Assembly: GCA_016874735.1 (NCBI GenBank)
Contig: VGTI01000001.1
Coordinates: 1-64,000 of the forward strand
From: Deltaproteobacteria bacterium
GTDB lineage: Bacteria; Bdellovibrionota_B; Oligoflexia; Oligoflexales; CAIYRB01
Length of the DNA stretch: 64,000 bases
Direction of reading: 5' to 3'
Shown here: in pieces, positions 29,801 through 37,561 of the stretch
How the letters are laid out: the number at the start of each line of letters is the position of its first letter
Position numbering within the stretch: position 1 is the first letter of the stretch
The notes under the pieces: generated by a model
Seen by the model: only the letters and a program-made list of their open reading frames with translations
The model's database searches: none
Told to the model about the DNA's origin: nothing
Program-made: the position numbers and the translations under genes

Positions 29801-31574
29801 TGCCGCCATCACGATGGCACAGGAGTACAAGCTTCGTAGCCAAGTTTCGCTTCTTTATAATAACTACGGATTTTGGGCGCGCGATTTTGGTGCGGTCGAT
29901 GAGTCGATTAAATTTCTTAACACGGCCTTGCGCATTGATGAAGAACTTGAGTCGCGGAGTGCACAGGCGTTCGACCGTCGGAATCTTGGTCTGAGCCTTA
30001 TATTAAAGGGTGATTTCAATGCTGCTACCGACCTGCTGAACCAGGCTTTAAAGGTGAGTGAAGAATTGGGGCAGGTGTTTAATGCGGCATATTGCCACTT
30101 TGGTTTAGCTGATATAGCCATGAGAAAAGGTGCCTGGGAGCAGGGCGAAGCCGCTTTTCAAAAGGCTTTGGTAATAGCTGAAAAAAGCTCGATGCGTGAT
30201 ATGGCCTGGCGCGGTTATGCTGGTATTGCTGCTGCTAGAGTCAAATTAGGAAGCCTGAAGGATGCCGCATCAGCTTTTGAGAAGGCCGTCACAATCATAG
30301 AGTCGATGCGCGCTGGATTGCAGTCAGACGACGCTCGTAGTGGTTTCTATGCAGATGCGGGAGTTCAAGAAGTTTACTCATCCTATGCCGCCCTGTTGAT
30401 GAGCCAAGATCGCGTCGAGAAGGCCTGGAACTTGAGTGAACGGTCGCGAAGTAGAGCCTTCATGGATTCGCTTGGTGCGCAGAAATGGCGTTTGTCCAGT
30501 GTAGAGAAGCTGCGAGGCCCTCAGGCAGCATCCTTCGACCAGGTGATGGCGATCGATCTGAAAGAGTTAACTCAGTTGCTCGGTAAAGAGACTGCAGTCG
30601 TTGAATATCACGCAACGCGTGATCAGCTCCTTATCTGGGTGATTAAGAACAATACCGTGAAAGGCTTTACAGTAGCGATTACAAGCGATGATTTAATGGA
30701 TTTAGTTACGGAATTTCGTGAGCTCATAGAAAACTACTCAAGCACGGAATACATCGGACGACAGCTTGCTGATTTGCTTATAAAACCTATAGAGAATGAG
30801 ATCAACGGCAGTCGTCGCATTGCCGTTATTCCCTTTGGTAGCCTCCATTTTCTCCCTTTTGCAGCATTGCCGCTTAAGGCGGATGAATTGCTCATCGACC
30901 GCTTCCCTATTTTTTATTTGGACAGTGCGTCGACGACCCCTTTTGTGCTTGGTAACCAAGCCTCACCTCTAAATAAAGATAGTCATGTCGTTGCACTGAC
31001 GAACCCGCAGCGGGTGCAGGCCAAAAATGGACCGTTGCCATTTGCTGATCGCGAGGGCGAAGTAATAGGGCGTTATTTCCCTCGTCGAAGTCAATTCTCT
31101 GGAGACCAGGCTACTGTGACTCAGGCTGTCAAAGCGGCCGCGACTTCAGATGTTTTACATCTAGCGGCTCATGGTGACTTTAGGCCAACGTCTCCTAGTG
31201 ACTCGAGTGTGCAGTTAAGTAACAGTGGCGGCGTTGATGGCGATCTGACGGTGGCGGGCATGTTTACTTTGCCACTAAAGGCAAGGATGGTCACACTATC
31301 CGCCTGTGATACGGGATTAGGTCGAATTTCGCGTGGTGATGAAATTGTTGGCATGAATCGCGCCCTTTTTTACGCTGGGGCTAAAACGGTAGTTGCCAAC
31401 CTTTGGCGCCCTAGTGACGTGGCCAGCGCTGTGGTTATGAAGCGCTTTTATCGCTACATCGCAGAAGGACATGACAAATCAGAAGCCATGCGCAAGGCGC
31501 AGTTGGTCGTACGTCGCTATTTTGCTCACCCCGCCTACTGGGGAGGGTTTAAAGTTAATGGTGATTTTCACTGA
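23871..31574 (+). CDS. Giant lipoprotein: TolB-like propeller, TPRs, pseudo-CHAT and CHAT protease
   Basis: A 2567-residue protein with a signal peptide ending VGAGC (Cys23). Domains in order: PD40/TolB-like propeller repeats (about 45-340; SPNGAYVFYTSDRNG type); TPR array (about 450-1250) with a Gly-rich linker near 1010; a CHAT-like domain without active residues (about 1366-1650; His and Cys positions replaced by Pro1525 and Asp1572); a second TPR array (about 1650-2190); and an intact caspase-like CHAT domain (about 2210-2567) with His2434 (LAAHGD) and Cys2479 (SACDTG). CHAT proteins are peptidases of the caspase/separase fold, often activated through TPRs. The ATG overlaps the stop of the DUF1318 gene. 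An envelope sensor-protease is inferred; the substrate is unknown. It is convergent with the next gene. Confidence 0.85.
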   Translation: MSVIVQRWLGFALVFSALVGAGCRRDIYTEPVRTDLSRQAQLKFQEPMQVTAGNESNFAPDLSPNGAYVFYTSDRNGNKEIWVKRSAGGFGRQLTQHPADDFAPVVSPNGKKLAFISRRHDAAGDVAIMDLGFSVKGLFSSGERDVEQVNAPRSEDTSPFWFPDGQKLVFAAREPGEKIPRLMTVNIKDLKPEPLGDLWGEQPSVSRDGKLLAFVRSGAIHVYDMRTKSTMQITVGGAVQDGQPQFSDDSKSLVFIRYADDTNNDGKLNGDDRPTVWTVYLGALAAGEARETYAMKPLTSAKFGAYYPQIRGGLLYVGLQTNEGLNIFKLPATGQAAVDGDLSELKSQLAKVENEHERTYLVRRAAATFCDRKDATNTIEAALLELAWMARRGHRVEAKWAFDKIQSNASGNQEAQALAALTMVDLDLDPLLYPNYVGALTVAQRLHLSGLDGRRRQIEGEYGRTSSRVTHRSQYIESRLQASQRQFFAANKTLAALVASTRPDDDIQAEAALYAAMITPATADLDAALRALRHVAANYAKNREIGLRAARFIVRLIDERKDRMELLAQLRADAKGIPLVPAVAHMRIAEIYLADGKKTVAANELRQIVDLYPESPEIILLAAEKLVALDQEAERYDLAEIMLDRLVANVRSAAPEFKVRATNLKLGFLLSQGESLLRDRESGLALKVYAKMLAIDPVNTGAHRGRIDALYMRGETAKVKEYYEQKVAKNPKAGVWNYVLGYLQTYEIDQADGRGTRLAAIDKSIKTLETARQLNGQSLYVHQTLGWLYMQKSFFTKQYQRESLIGDLGKRANMVAEFFGSGDPDWRELALDSYQTAYFLSASDSLERASLAQNLAIAYYAMNNFQKSLVYYLQRIKLLQRVPVRDPRTEAIIYERAGRSAFQVEELALAEDLQKRALTAWQRVANDQRIAYTIDALALTLREENKFAEAIEYYERLLRDEERLGKSLNMIGTLSNLGFCHYMNQNQSKALSYFADAERKLKSIEEGDGKGANGNGDGEAIKVDLGGGGAAAKGFDLFSKRMLIVTFRAKIFEALDRPDLALATYQQKLATLQKAEGDKLARAEEISILQNNIGALELKMGMHEAAKKSFIAAEAEAKIRRAKDQPDLSPAELSNRLARARVELRLASLGLLASTYQMEEERALDTLAAGMRTAYEAGSKGQARSLADTLAISAAIKATRSGAPDEGILEQIRESLRLMKAATTPDRRIDGAMLTLLSSIRSKTETPEVKALVEEWQNKVARNDDLLWKMKYQRGELPEALNAVESVLALGIPLATPTDRALLRTLVEAVTVQRPASPDGLRERVRLIRQLQLLSARDLALRIGMPSSKVNSLLAMQDVKQLQAALGTKDTLVMPHRMRNGDIIAWILTKTSDEVVNIAGNGSSWREISSYRSIGSKIPAASEGVVYLCPTDELYDVSWEQLDLGGKPMIASKTITYLPSPDLLKTVSGLKRLTKAHLGYVGAGDIPTPIKQGNVARVIDSVPLDSTENLTVKLGKFDLVHIGLPLSLSQLEPNVSATRYVDGGALNHRNHLTLRQLASSSWPLSTALIFADVRNIPTELQASGEGYDGWASVALAATAAGIPSVLLVTDGAGADWSRFYSDLGQMSLAEATRLASIKGRVLGFAGIPGTEEKSFAADQFDPLFEAAEDALADQDLNAAIVTYKKALYLATRLADTKRQDQVLKRLVTVLFRERNYAEAFRYQMWIAKPLKPTGQTDGKEELDPVDYANAIIDAAVLAVRANKFDDATRLLDEAEIIFVDEGMNDQVAKIYQYRGINFENQRKYKETIIAFTKAEELYRRSKPEESANQLLNIGNIYNRYLSEYQIALEFYGKSIDVFRSLNKPDLYIPILIDAANAKIVLGDLEGAIRSLEQDVVPKIDREKQRLLWVRATQMLANAYFRAGLYQQARDLNKVTLAEAEKIDQPQSKVNAQIDALGLRAMIAAKLGQYKVAFKDFHAAITMAQEYKLRSQVSLLYNNYGFWARDFGAVDESIKFLNTALRIDEELESRSAQAFDRRNLGLSLILKGDFNAATDLLNQALKVSEELGQVFNAAYCHFGLADIAMRKGAWEQGEAAFQKALVIAEKSSMRDMAWRGYAGIAAARVKLGSLKDAASAFEKAVTIIESMRAGLQSDDARSGFYADAGVQEVYSSYAALLMSQDRVEKAWNLSERSRSRAFMDSLGAQKWRLSSVEKLRGPQAASFDQVMAIDLKELTQLLGKETAVVEYHATRDQLLIWVIKNNTVKGFTVAITSDDLMDLVTEFRELIENYSSTEYIGRQLADLLIKPIENEINGSRRIAVIPFGSLHFLPFAALPLKADELLIDRFPIFYLDSASTTPFVLGNQASPLNKDSHVVALTNPQRVQAKNGPLPFADREGEVIGRYFPRRSQFSGDQATVTQAVKAAATSDVLHLAAHGDFRPTSPSDSSVQLSNSGGVDGDLTVAGMFTLPLKARMVTLSACDTGLGRISRGDEIVGMNRALFYAGAKTVVANLWRPSDVASAVVMKRFYRYIAEGHDKSEAMRKAQLVVRRYFAHPAYWGGFKVNGDFH

Positions 31575-31586
31575 GGTGATATGTCA

Positions 31587-32894
31587 TCAGGCAACGTTGA
31601 TCGAGCGTAAATGATCTCTAACCTGATCGAAGTTGACATGTGCATTGATCTCACGAAGAAGTAGCAGCATCCCGGTCAATTTTCTGCCGATGAGCACGAG
31701 GTCTTTAGGTGGCGAGGTATGCCTGATGCCTCGACCAACCGAATGCGCTGCGGAGCGGAGTTGTCGGTGGGGGAGATCATCGCGTAGGGCCACAGGCTGT
31801 GGATAGGCGGCGCCTACCTCGCCGAGTAGGCGTAGTATTTCGCGCAGATGTTCTTTAGTCTCGTTCGATTCTTTATGGTCGAGATATCCGCGGTGGTAGA
31901 TGCCAGTCATGACTTCGTCTATCTGACCGGAAAGTAGCGCCAATGTGAGTTTCTGCATATCTCGTCGAAATTCCTGCGTGTAGGTCCACGTGGCACCAAA
32001 GTCGAGTAAAACGAGTTGCCGCGAGCTAGGTCGGTAAAGAAAGTTGGCGTAGTTGGGGTCAGTTTGGACTACACCGGTCAGTAGCATTTCGTCGATCATG
32101 AGCTTAATGACTAGCTGACTGAAGTGCTGAACTTCGTCGCGCGATGGTGATCCTTGGATCCACTCGTTGACTTTTAGGCCTGTCTCGAAGGACTCGGTGA
32201 GCACAGTTTCCGTAGTATATTCGTGATATACGCGCGGGATGACGTAGTCGGAAGCTGTGAGAGCTTGCCGTACTAGTTCAGTATTGGTCGCTTCTTTTAA
32301 ATAGTTGACCTCCTGTTTGAGGCTCTTGTTGATCTCGTCCAAGACCGGTTCAATATCCAGCTGCCGTCCTGTCATCTTGGCGAGCGACATGATTAGGGTT
32401 TTCAAGGCGGCAAGATCAGCATCGATAGTCTTAGCGACGCCCGGATACTGAATTTTTATAGCGACAGGAGTTCCTGCAATTGTGGCCGTGTGTACCTGAC
32501 CTATGGATGCCGCAGCTATAGGTTCCGCCGAGATGTCTTCGATGGTGTCAAACTTATCACGACCGAACTGACGCAAGAGAATAAACCTAACTTGGTCTAG
32601 AGGCATGAAACTTGCGTGGTCCTGGAGCTGCCGGAGCACGGCGACGACCTCTGGGTCGAGAAAAGAGGCAGCCTCTATACTGAGGAGTTGTCCAGCTTTC
32701 ATGGCCGCTCCCTTGAGTTTGCCAAGGGTATTGACGATGTCCTGGGCTTGTTTCATACGGGTCTGGCCAAGCGACTTACCGCCATTGAGGTGGGAGGCCA
32801 TTTCGCGTGCCATGACCTTGGCCCCTGAGGCAAAAATCTTACTGGCACGAATGAAAGCGCTTTGGGGTATGTTGTTTTTGGGTTTAGTAGGCAT
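31587..32894 (-). CDS. ABC1/UbiB-family atypical kinase
   Basis: An ABC1 (ADCK/UbiB) protein-kinase-like ATPase. It has the KxGQ motif (MKAGQLL), SIGQVHTA, the lysine in PVAIKIQYPG, the DPNYANFLY metal loop (DPHPGN in most members) and the LLDFGA motif. About 435 aa without a C-terminal membrane anchor, so it differs from classical UbiB; a role in quinone or lipid metabolism is the usual guess. I chose ATG 32894 because AAGGGA precedes it; the GTG at 32945 adds 17 unconserved residues. It is convergent with the CHAT gene. Confidence 0.85.
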   Translation of the reverse strand: MPTKPKNNIPQSAFIRASKIFASGAKVMAREMASHLNGGKSLGQTRMKQAQDIVNTLGKLKGAAMKAGQLLSIEAASFLDPEVVAVLRQLQDHASFMPLDQVRFILLRQFGRDKFDTIEDISAEPIAAASIGQVHTATIAGTPVAIKIQYPGVAKTIDADLAALKTLIMSLAKMTGRQLDIEPVLDEINKSLKQEVNYLKEATNTELVRQALTASDYVIPRVYHEYTTETVLTESFETGLKVNEWIQGSPSRDEVQHFSQLVIKLMIDEMLLTGVVQTDPNYANFLYRPSSRQLVLLDFGATWTYTQEFRRDMQKLTLALLSGQIDEVMTGIYHRGYLDHKESNETKEHLREILRLLGEVGAAYPQPVALRDDLPHRQLRSAAHSVGRGIRHTSPPKDLVLIGRKLTGMLLLLREINAHVNFDQVRDHLRSINVA

Positions 32895-33092
32895 GAGGTC
32901 CCTTAATCGGTCTGAGGGCCAGGCACGACGCGGTGGTGCCACCACACGAAGAGGGGTCGGCGCGTTTGTGGAAAACTTGAGGAATAAGGTTATTTATCTT
33001 GTGCTGACGGGGTGTTACTCTGTTTGAGCGTGCCTCTTCTGCCTGGTGATTAAGGGCTTTTCTATAAACTATAAAAGTATTATAAGAACTCG

Positions 33093-34112
33093 ATGCGGAC
33101 TCTTATTAAAACTCTATTAAAGCTCTTGGTTGTCGCCGCCCTACTTGGGTGGCTCATCCACTCCGACAAACTCCACGTCGATCAGCTTAAAATACTGGTT
33201 TCCAATCCTTGGATTGCCGTTGGTAACTTGGCTGTCTGGGGAATTGGCAGTGTGCTACTGGGGACTTTTCGTTGGTGGTTGCTGCTGCGCGGACTGGGTT
33301 TAGTAGTGAGCTTTTTCAGAGCGCTACGGTTGCAGCTCATTGGACTCTTTTTTAACACGACGATGCCCGGTGCCGTTGGTGGCGATATTATCAAAGCCGT
33401 TTACATCATTCGCGAGCAATCCAAACAAGGTAAAACAGCGGCAATGCTGACTGTTCTCCTGGACCGTGTGGTTGGACTCGGTGCACTGTTTGTCATGGCA
33501 GCGACGGCAGTTCTGGCTAACCCGAGCTTTTTCTTCTCGTCACCGACTCTGCTGCCGCTTGCCGTCTTTGTATTCGTCGGATTGGCGAGCCTACTGTTCG
33601 GGTACGCCGTAGTGATGTATCCATTTAAAGAGGGGCGGGATCCATTCCGATGGTTATTTACGCGCAACTTTCCCGGACTCGGTAAAATCCACGGAATTTA
33701 CGATGCACTGCGAGCTTACCGTAAGCACCCCTGGTTGCTTGTTGCGACTGTGCTGATCTCGATTGTCATTCAGTCAGGCGCCGTAGTTTACGGCTTGTTT
33801 TTGACACGCGTGCTGACAGGACAGGCACCAGATCTTGATATCTTCTGCACTATTTATCCACTGGGTGTCATGACAACGGCACTGCCACTTGCGCCCGGCG
33901 GCCTTGGACTGGGTCATGTCGCTTTTGAGCGCCTGTTCTCGATGGTCGGGCTCACCGGCGGTGCCAACATCTTTAATGTCATCGTCCTTGGTCAATTGAG
34001 CCTAAACCTGCTGGGTGTTGTGCCTTACGTACTCTATCGATCCAGCTTCGCATCCCTGCGTGAGATGGAAGCTGAAATCGACGCTCAACTTGAGCCCAAC
34101 GTGACCTGCTAA
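33093..34112 (+). CDS. UPF0104/LPG-synthase-TM-like integral membrane protein
   Basis: A 339-residue multi-pass membrane protein of the lysylphosphatidylglycerol synthase TM / YbhN (UPF0104) family, with about eight hydrophobic segments. Typical family segments are GTFRWWLLLRGLG, FFNTTMPGAVGGD (the conserved P-G-GD loop), DRVVGL and LPLAPGGLGLGH near the end. Members act as putative flippases or partners of glycosyltransferases; the substrate here is unknown. The upstream ribosome binding site is weak (AAGAA). It is divergent from the ABC1 kinase; a shared regulatory region of about 200 bases lies between them. Confidence 0.8.
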   Translation: MRTLIKTLLKLLVVAALLGWLIHSDKLHVDQLKILVSNPWIAVGNLAVWGIGSVLLGTFRWWLLLRGLGLVVSFFRALRLQLIGLFFNTTMPGAVGGDIIKAVYIIREQSKQGKTAAMLTVLLDRVVGLGALFVMAATAVLANPSFFFSSPTLLPLAVFVFVGLASLLFGYAVVMYPFKEGRDPFRWLFTRNFPGLGKIHGIYDALRAYRKHPWLLVATVLISIVIQSGAVVYGLFLTRVLTGQAPDLDIFCTIYPLGVMTTALPLAPGGLGLGHVAFERLFSMVGLTGGANIFNVIVLGQLSLNLLGVVPYVLYRSSFASLREMEAEIDAQLEPNVTC

Positions 34113-34124
34113 CGTAGCGGCAAA

Positions 34125-34409
34125 TTAACCTGGCCACGCGTTAACGATGTGGCAAGATCTCACGAGAATGGAGTCGCGAAAGCACTTACCAAGCGCTTCG
34201 TTACAAGCTTGGTCACGTGCCCATGGTCCCTCGCCGTAGCTGTAGCCATAGTACTCAGCGCCGCGAAGGTTGCGGGCTACGCACACGAATCCGGTCAGAG
34301 CATTCTCGCCATGCTCCAATGCAGCAGCACCTTCGTTGGCTGATGCTACCGTTGCGATTGATAAAGTGAGAGCCGGTACTGCGATGAGTGACTTGAGCAG
34401 AAAAGTCAT
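34125..34409 (-). CDS. Small secreted Cys-containing protein (94 aa)
   Basis: Family not recognised. A signal peptide ends near ASA (about residue 24), then a mature domain of about 70 residues with four Cys. It shows the pattern FVC, an aromatic-rich loop, ARDQACNEALGKC, then C. This resembles the small protein at 38177-38431 (WVC, STRDEAYARAVATC, then Cys). GGAGG five bases before ATG 34409 decides the start over the upstream ATG at 34421. Probably a disulfide-stabilised periplasmic or secreted protein. Confidence 0.65.
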   Translation of the reverse strand: MTFLLKSLIAVPALTLSIATVASANEGAAALEHGENALTGFVCVARNLRGAEYYGYSYGEGPWARDQACNEALGKCFRDSILVRSCHIVNAWPG

Positions 34410-34509
34410 GATTGCCTCCAAAAGCTTGGTCCTAGCTTCTGTAAATAGGCGCTCTGACTGAGGTTTTCAATAAGTCATTTAGGCCGGGCTGGCTGGCTTA
34501 ACCGTTAGG

Positions 34510-35550
34510 CTACTGGCACCATGGGTTAGCCGCTAAGTCCTCGGGAGATCTAGAACCGAGAAGCCCAAGTCCACTGGTGATCAGGGCGTTGCTCAGGAGC
34601 GTACGCGCCTTACGCTCGGCAAATATGAAGGCTTGAGGTGGGTGTTGCCAGAGCGCGAAGGACGCAAATTGCGAGGTATAAGTATCTCCGTACTTCTGCA
34701 GCATGGGATGAAGATCTGGATTTACGGCCGCAATACTGGCTAGCACCGCGGCAAAAGTTTCGTCGCGCACTGTTTTGAATAGTGGCTCGAGTGGCAGGCG
34801 TTCAGCAACGTGTGCGCCGATGGTAAAGGCCGGTCCTTTGATCAGACACGCTTGTTGCAACGACCTAGCGACGGTGCTGATGTTTGCTGCGAGAAATTTG
34901 TTGTTCAGGTCATAGTGGGGTTTGTAGCGACGTAAAAAATCGACCCGAGACTTCATCACTCCGCTTGGACAAGGGTGGGACTTACAGTGCGTGGACGGCG
35001 GAAACTCTTGCGCCCAAAATTGGTCGTCAAAAACAACGGCCAACAGCGCTGTTGCCATATGAGAACTAAGGTATACAGCCGTCATGTCGAGCGCACTTTC
35101 CAGCGTGCCAAGGCCGTTACTAAGCGTGCGAGATGCTGAACCGCAAATGCCTAGGGCATCGACCGATAGGCCCTGGCACTCCTCGACGCTTAGCACCAGC
35201 CACCGACTCATAAGATCAGCCAGCAGATCCCCAATCAGGCGACTCTGACGATCGGCGATGGCAAGATCACCGCCGCATCGCTCTCTGTCTCTGACCTTGG
35301 TCATAGCCACATAAGAGGTGGGATAAGCGGCCAGAGGGGTTCCGAGCAACTTGTCACTGGTTGCGAGCTTAGCCGTCTCCTCCTGAACCGTCGCGGCGTT
35401 CCACAGCGGCAGTAGCCGTGGGTCGGCTTCCCTGGCAACGTTCGGTGACAGGGAGCAAAAGTCGTAGTTGATTGGTGCACCAGCACCGGCAGCATGGGCG
35501 GCGGTGGAAGTTAGACAGACGGCTATGAGGTGTCGCTTTATTTTAAACAT
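34510..35550 (-). CDS. Exported protein of unknown function (346 aa)
   Basis: Not recognised. It has a short basic start (MFKIKRH) and a signal peptide with likely cleavage after AHA (residues about 18-20). The mature protein is mainly helical with about ten Cys, including CKSHPC (about residue 190), suggesting disulfides. No catalytic motif was seen. The upstream sequence is A/T-rich, and a divergent methyltransferase gene starts 107 bases away. It belongs to the exported-protein cluster of 34-39 kb. Confidence 0.55.
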   Translation of the reverse strand: MFKIKRHLIAVCLTSTAAHAAGAGAPINYDFCSLSPNVAREADPRLLPLWNAATVQEETAKLATSDKLLGTPLAAYPTSYVAMTKVRDRERCGGDLAIADRQSRLIGDLLADLMSRWLVLSVEECQGLSVDALGICGSASRTLSNGLGTLESALDMTAVYLSSHMATALLAVVFDDQFWAQEFPPSTHCKSHPCPSGVMKSRVDFLRRYKPHYDLNNKFLAANISTVARSLQQACLIKGPAFTIGAHVAERLPLEPLFKTVRDETFAAVLASIAAVNPDLHPMLQKYGDTYTSQFASFALWQHPPQAFIFAERKARTLLSNALITSGLGLLGSRSPEDLAANPWCQ

Positions 35551-35570
35551 ATTTTAAATCTTTATTGATG

Positions 35571-35601
35571 TTGACATAAAATAATAAAAATTGCATAACA
35601 T
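35571..35601 (+). promoter_or_regulatory. Candidate sigma-70 promoter of the O-methyltransferase gene
   Basis: TTGACA (35571-35576) and TAACAT (35596-35601) are separated by 19 bases, slightly longer than ideal, in a very A/T-rich stretch about 60 bases before the start codon. It is the best-looking -35 box of the region. Confidence 0.35.
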
Positions 35602-35657
35602 TAGTACAGGATTTTTTCTCCCAAATCAACATAATTGATGGAATGGAGATAGTAACT

Positions 35658-36683
35658 ATGAAAGAATCATTACTACCTGACCGTATACTATCGTTAGGAT
35701 TCGGGTTTTTTTCCTCTCAGACTCTACTCACTGCCGCTCAAATGGGCCTTTTTACCGAACTAGGCAAACGTCCAGCTACCGGCCCTGAGCTGGGGGCCAT
35801 TCTGGGACTACACCCACGCGGTCTTTATGATTTTCTCGATGCTCTGGTGGCACTGCGTTTACTCAGTAAGGATGGTGTCGGTCCGACAGCCATCTACAGC
35901 AACACGGCGGAGGCGGCACAGTTTCTTGATGCGGCCAGTCCTGCCTACGTCGGTGGCATATTTGCCATGTCGGGCAGTCGACTCTACCGCTTTTGGGGTG
36001 ACTTAGCTGAAGCCCTGCGTACGGGCCAGCCTCAGAGTGAGGTGAAACACAAAGGTAAGCCTCTATTCGATGAGATCTTCGCCGATGAGGCGAAGTTGCG
36101 GCAATTTGCATCGGCCATGTCGGGGCTGTCAAAGCACAACTTTGATGTGTTTACCGACAAATTCCCGTTTGCGCAGTTCAAGCATCATCTAGATCTCGGG
36201 GCGTCTACAGGTATTTTAAGCAAGTTGGCCGTGACTAAGCACAGTCATCTCAGAGCAACCGCATTCGATCTACCTGGTGTCGCTACGGTCACTAAGGAGC
36301 ATGTCATAGCATGGGGTCTCGAGGATCGCATCGCCGTTGTCGGCGGTAGCTTCCTCACTGATCCGCTACCGCGAGCCGACCTGATCACGCTGGGATTAAT
36401 TCTTCATGATTGGAATTTGGAGCAGAAACGGCAAATTCTGCGAGCAGCCTATGATGCTCTAGAGCCAGGAGGTGCCGTAGTAGTCATTGAGAACTTGATC
36501 GATGATGAGCGTCGCGAGAACGCATTTGGTCTGCTCATGTCGCTCAATATGCTCATCGAGTTTGGTGACGCTTTTGACTACTCTTTTGCTGACTTCACTG
36601 GATGGTGCAAGGATATTGGCTTCACTAGATTTGAAAAGCTGCACATCCATGGACCATGTAGCGCTGGAATAGCTTACAAATAA
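35658..36683 (+). CDS. SAM-dependent O-methyltransferase (winged-helix dimerising type)
   Basis: A small-molecule O-methyltransferase of the acetylserotonin/hydroxyneurosporene type. An N-terminal winged-helix dimerisation domain (about residues 10-95, with LGLHPRGLYDFLDAL) is followed by a Rossmann domain with the SAM motif LDLGASTGILSKL and a later HDW (ILHDWN) holding the likely catalytic His. 341 aa from ATG 35658, preceded by GGAG; ATG 35643 is less well placed. It stands alone, so the substrate cannot be told; enzymes of this type usually modify secondary metabolites or quinone-like compounds. Confidence 0.8.
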   Translation: MKESLLPDRILSLGFGFFSSQTLLTAAQMGLFTELGKRPATGPELGAILGLHPRGLYDFLDALVALRLLSKDGVGPTAIYSNTAEAAQFLDAASPAYVGGIFAMSGSRLYRFWGDLAEALRTGQPQSEVKHKGKPLFDEIFADEAKLRQFASAMSGLSKHNFDVFTDKFPFAQFKHHLDLGASTGILSKLAVTKHSHLRATAFDLPGVATVTKEHVIAWGLEDRIAVVGGSFLTDPLPRADLITLGLILHDWNLEQKRQILRAAYDALEPGGAVVVIENLIDDERRENAFGLLMSLNMLIEFGDAFDYSFADFTGWCKDIGFTRFEKLHIHGPCSAGIAYK

Positions 36684-36700
36684 TATATACTACATGAAGC

Positions 36701-37513
36701 TCACTGAGCCTCGTCCTTGTACGTACCAGGCTCAACCTCGGTCGCCTCTATTTCAATTACCTCGTTATTACACTTATTTTCCGGTGGGTAAGTGTTGTTG
36801 ATTTTTTCAATCCGAAACTCACTGCCGGGGATGAATAAGATTTCACGCTCATTGGGAATCACGGCAAGGGCTGAGATTTCGCGGCCATAGTTGCCGTGAA
36901 TCGTGTACAAGGCCTCGCGACATCCAAAGGCCTGTCTAATCCCGTCGGGATTATGGAGCGACGTAGACATGAAACCTTTATCGACGAATATTTGTCCAAC
37001 CTTGAAACGAGCGAGACGATCGGGGTCGACCGTTTTGATGCTGTGGAACGGGGAGAAATAATCACCGTTACCAAATGCCGGCAGCATACCGCCGCGATAG
37101 ACTGTGGCCTGCACAGCCGGTAGCTTGTTGAGGGCAGAGCTCAATACTTTGATGAAACCTGCCTGTTTGGCGGTATTGGCAATATCCGCCTTGCGTAGCA
37201 CCGCATTGAGAGTACGGTAGCCCATCGATGAGTAGTGGTAAATCGCGACGGCTTCCTCTTCGGTGAGTGAGTCGAAAATTTTGGGAATCTGACGACCTGT
37301 CTGTTTGCGGGCCTCCGTTAACTGCTGCAGTTGCCTTTCGTATTGGGTGCCAAGCTCAGTACGAAATTTGGCGTAGTCTTCCGCTGTGGCCTTGTATTTG
37401 GTGAGATCGAGAATCTCTGATTCAGAAATAACAGTGCTAGCAGCGACCTGAGATTGCGACGTAGATTTGCAGCCGGCAACCAATGCTAAGGCTATCAGAA
37501 GATGCATGATCAT
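36701..37513 (-). CDS. Lipoprotein with ADP-ribosyltransferase (R-S-E) domain
   Basis: A 270-residue protein with a lipoprotein signal (LVAGC, Cys15). From about residue 80 it follows the ADPrib_exo_Tox fold: an N-terminal helix with YHYSSMGYRTLNAVLR, the NAD-binding Arg140 in VYRGG, the STS motif (183-185, in FMSTS) and the biglutamate E222-R-E224 in the ARTT loop. These are the three landmarks of C3/VIP2/iota-type mono-ADP-ribosyltransferases; an ExE loop predicts arginine as the acceptor. Such enzymes are nearly always toxins or effectors. Being a lipoprotein is unusual: it may act at the cell surface or in the periplasm. No immunity or partner gene is obvious next to it. Confidence 0.8.
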   Translation of the reverse strand: MIMHLLIALALVAGCKSTSQSQVAASTVISESEILDLTKYKATAEDYAKFRTELGTQYERQLQQLTEARKQTGRQIPKIFDSLTEEEAVAIYHYSSMGYRTLNAVLRKADIANTAKQAGFIKVLSSALNKLPAVQATVYRGGMLPAFGNGDYFSPFHSIKTVDPDRLARFKVGQIFVDKGFMSTSLHNPDGIRQAFGCREALYTIHGNYGREISALAVIPNEREILFIPGSEFRIEKINNTYPPENKCNNEVIEIEATEVEPGTYKDEAQ

Positions 37514-37561
37514 TGATAAGATCCTCGCAAAATAGTTAGACTGTAAGATTGTAGCACTGTT

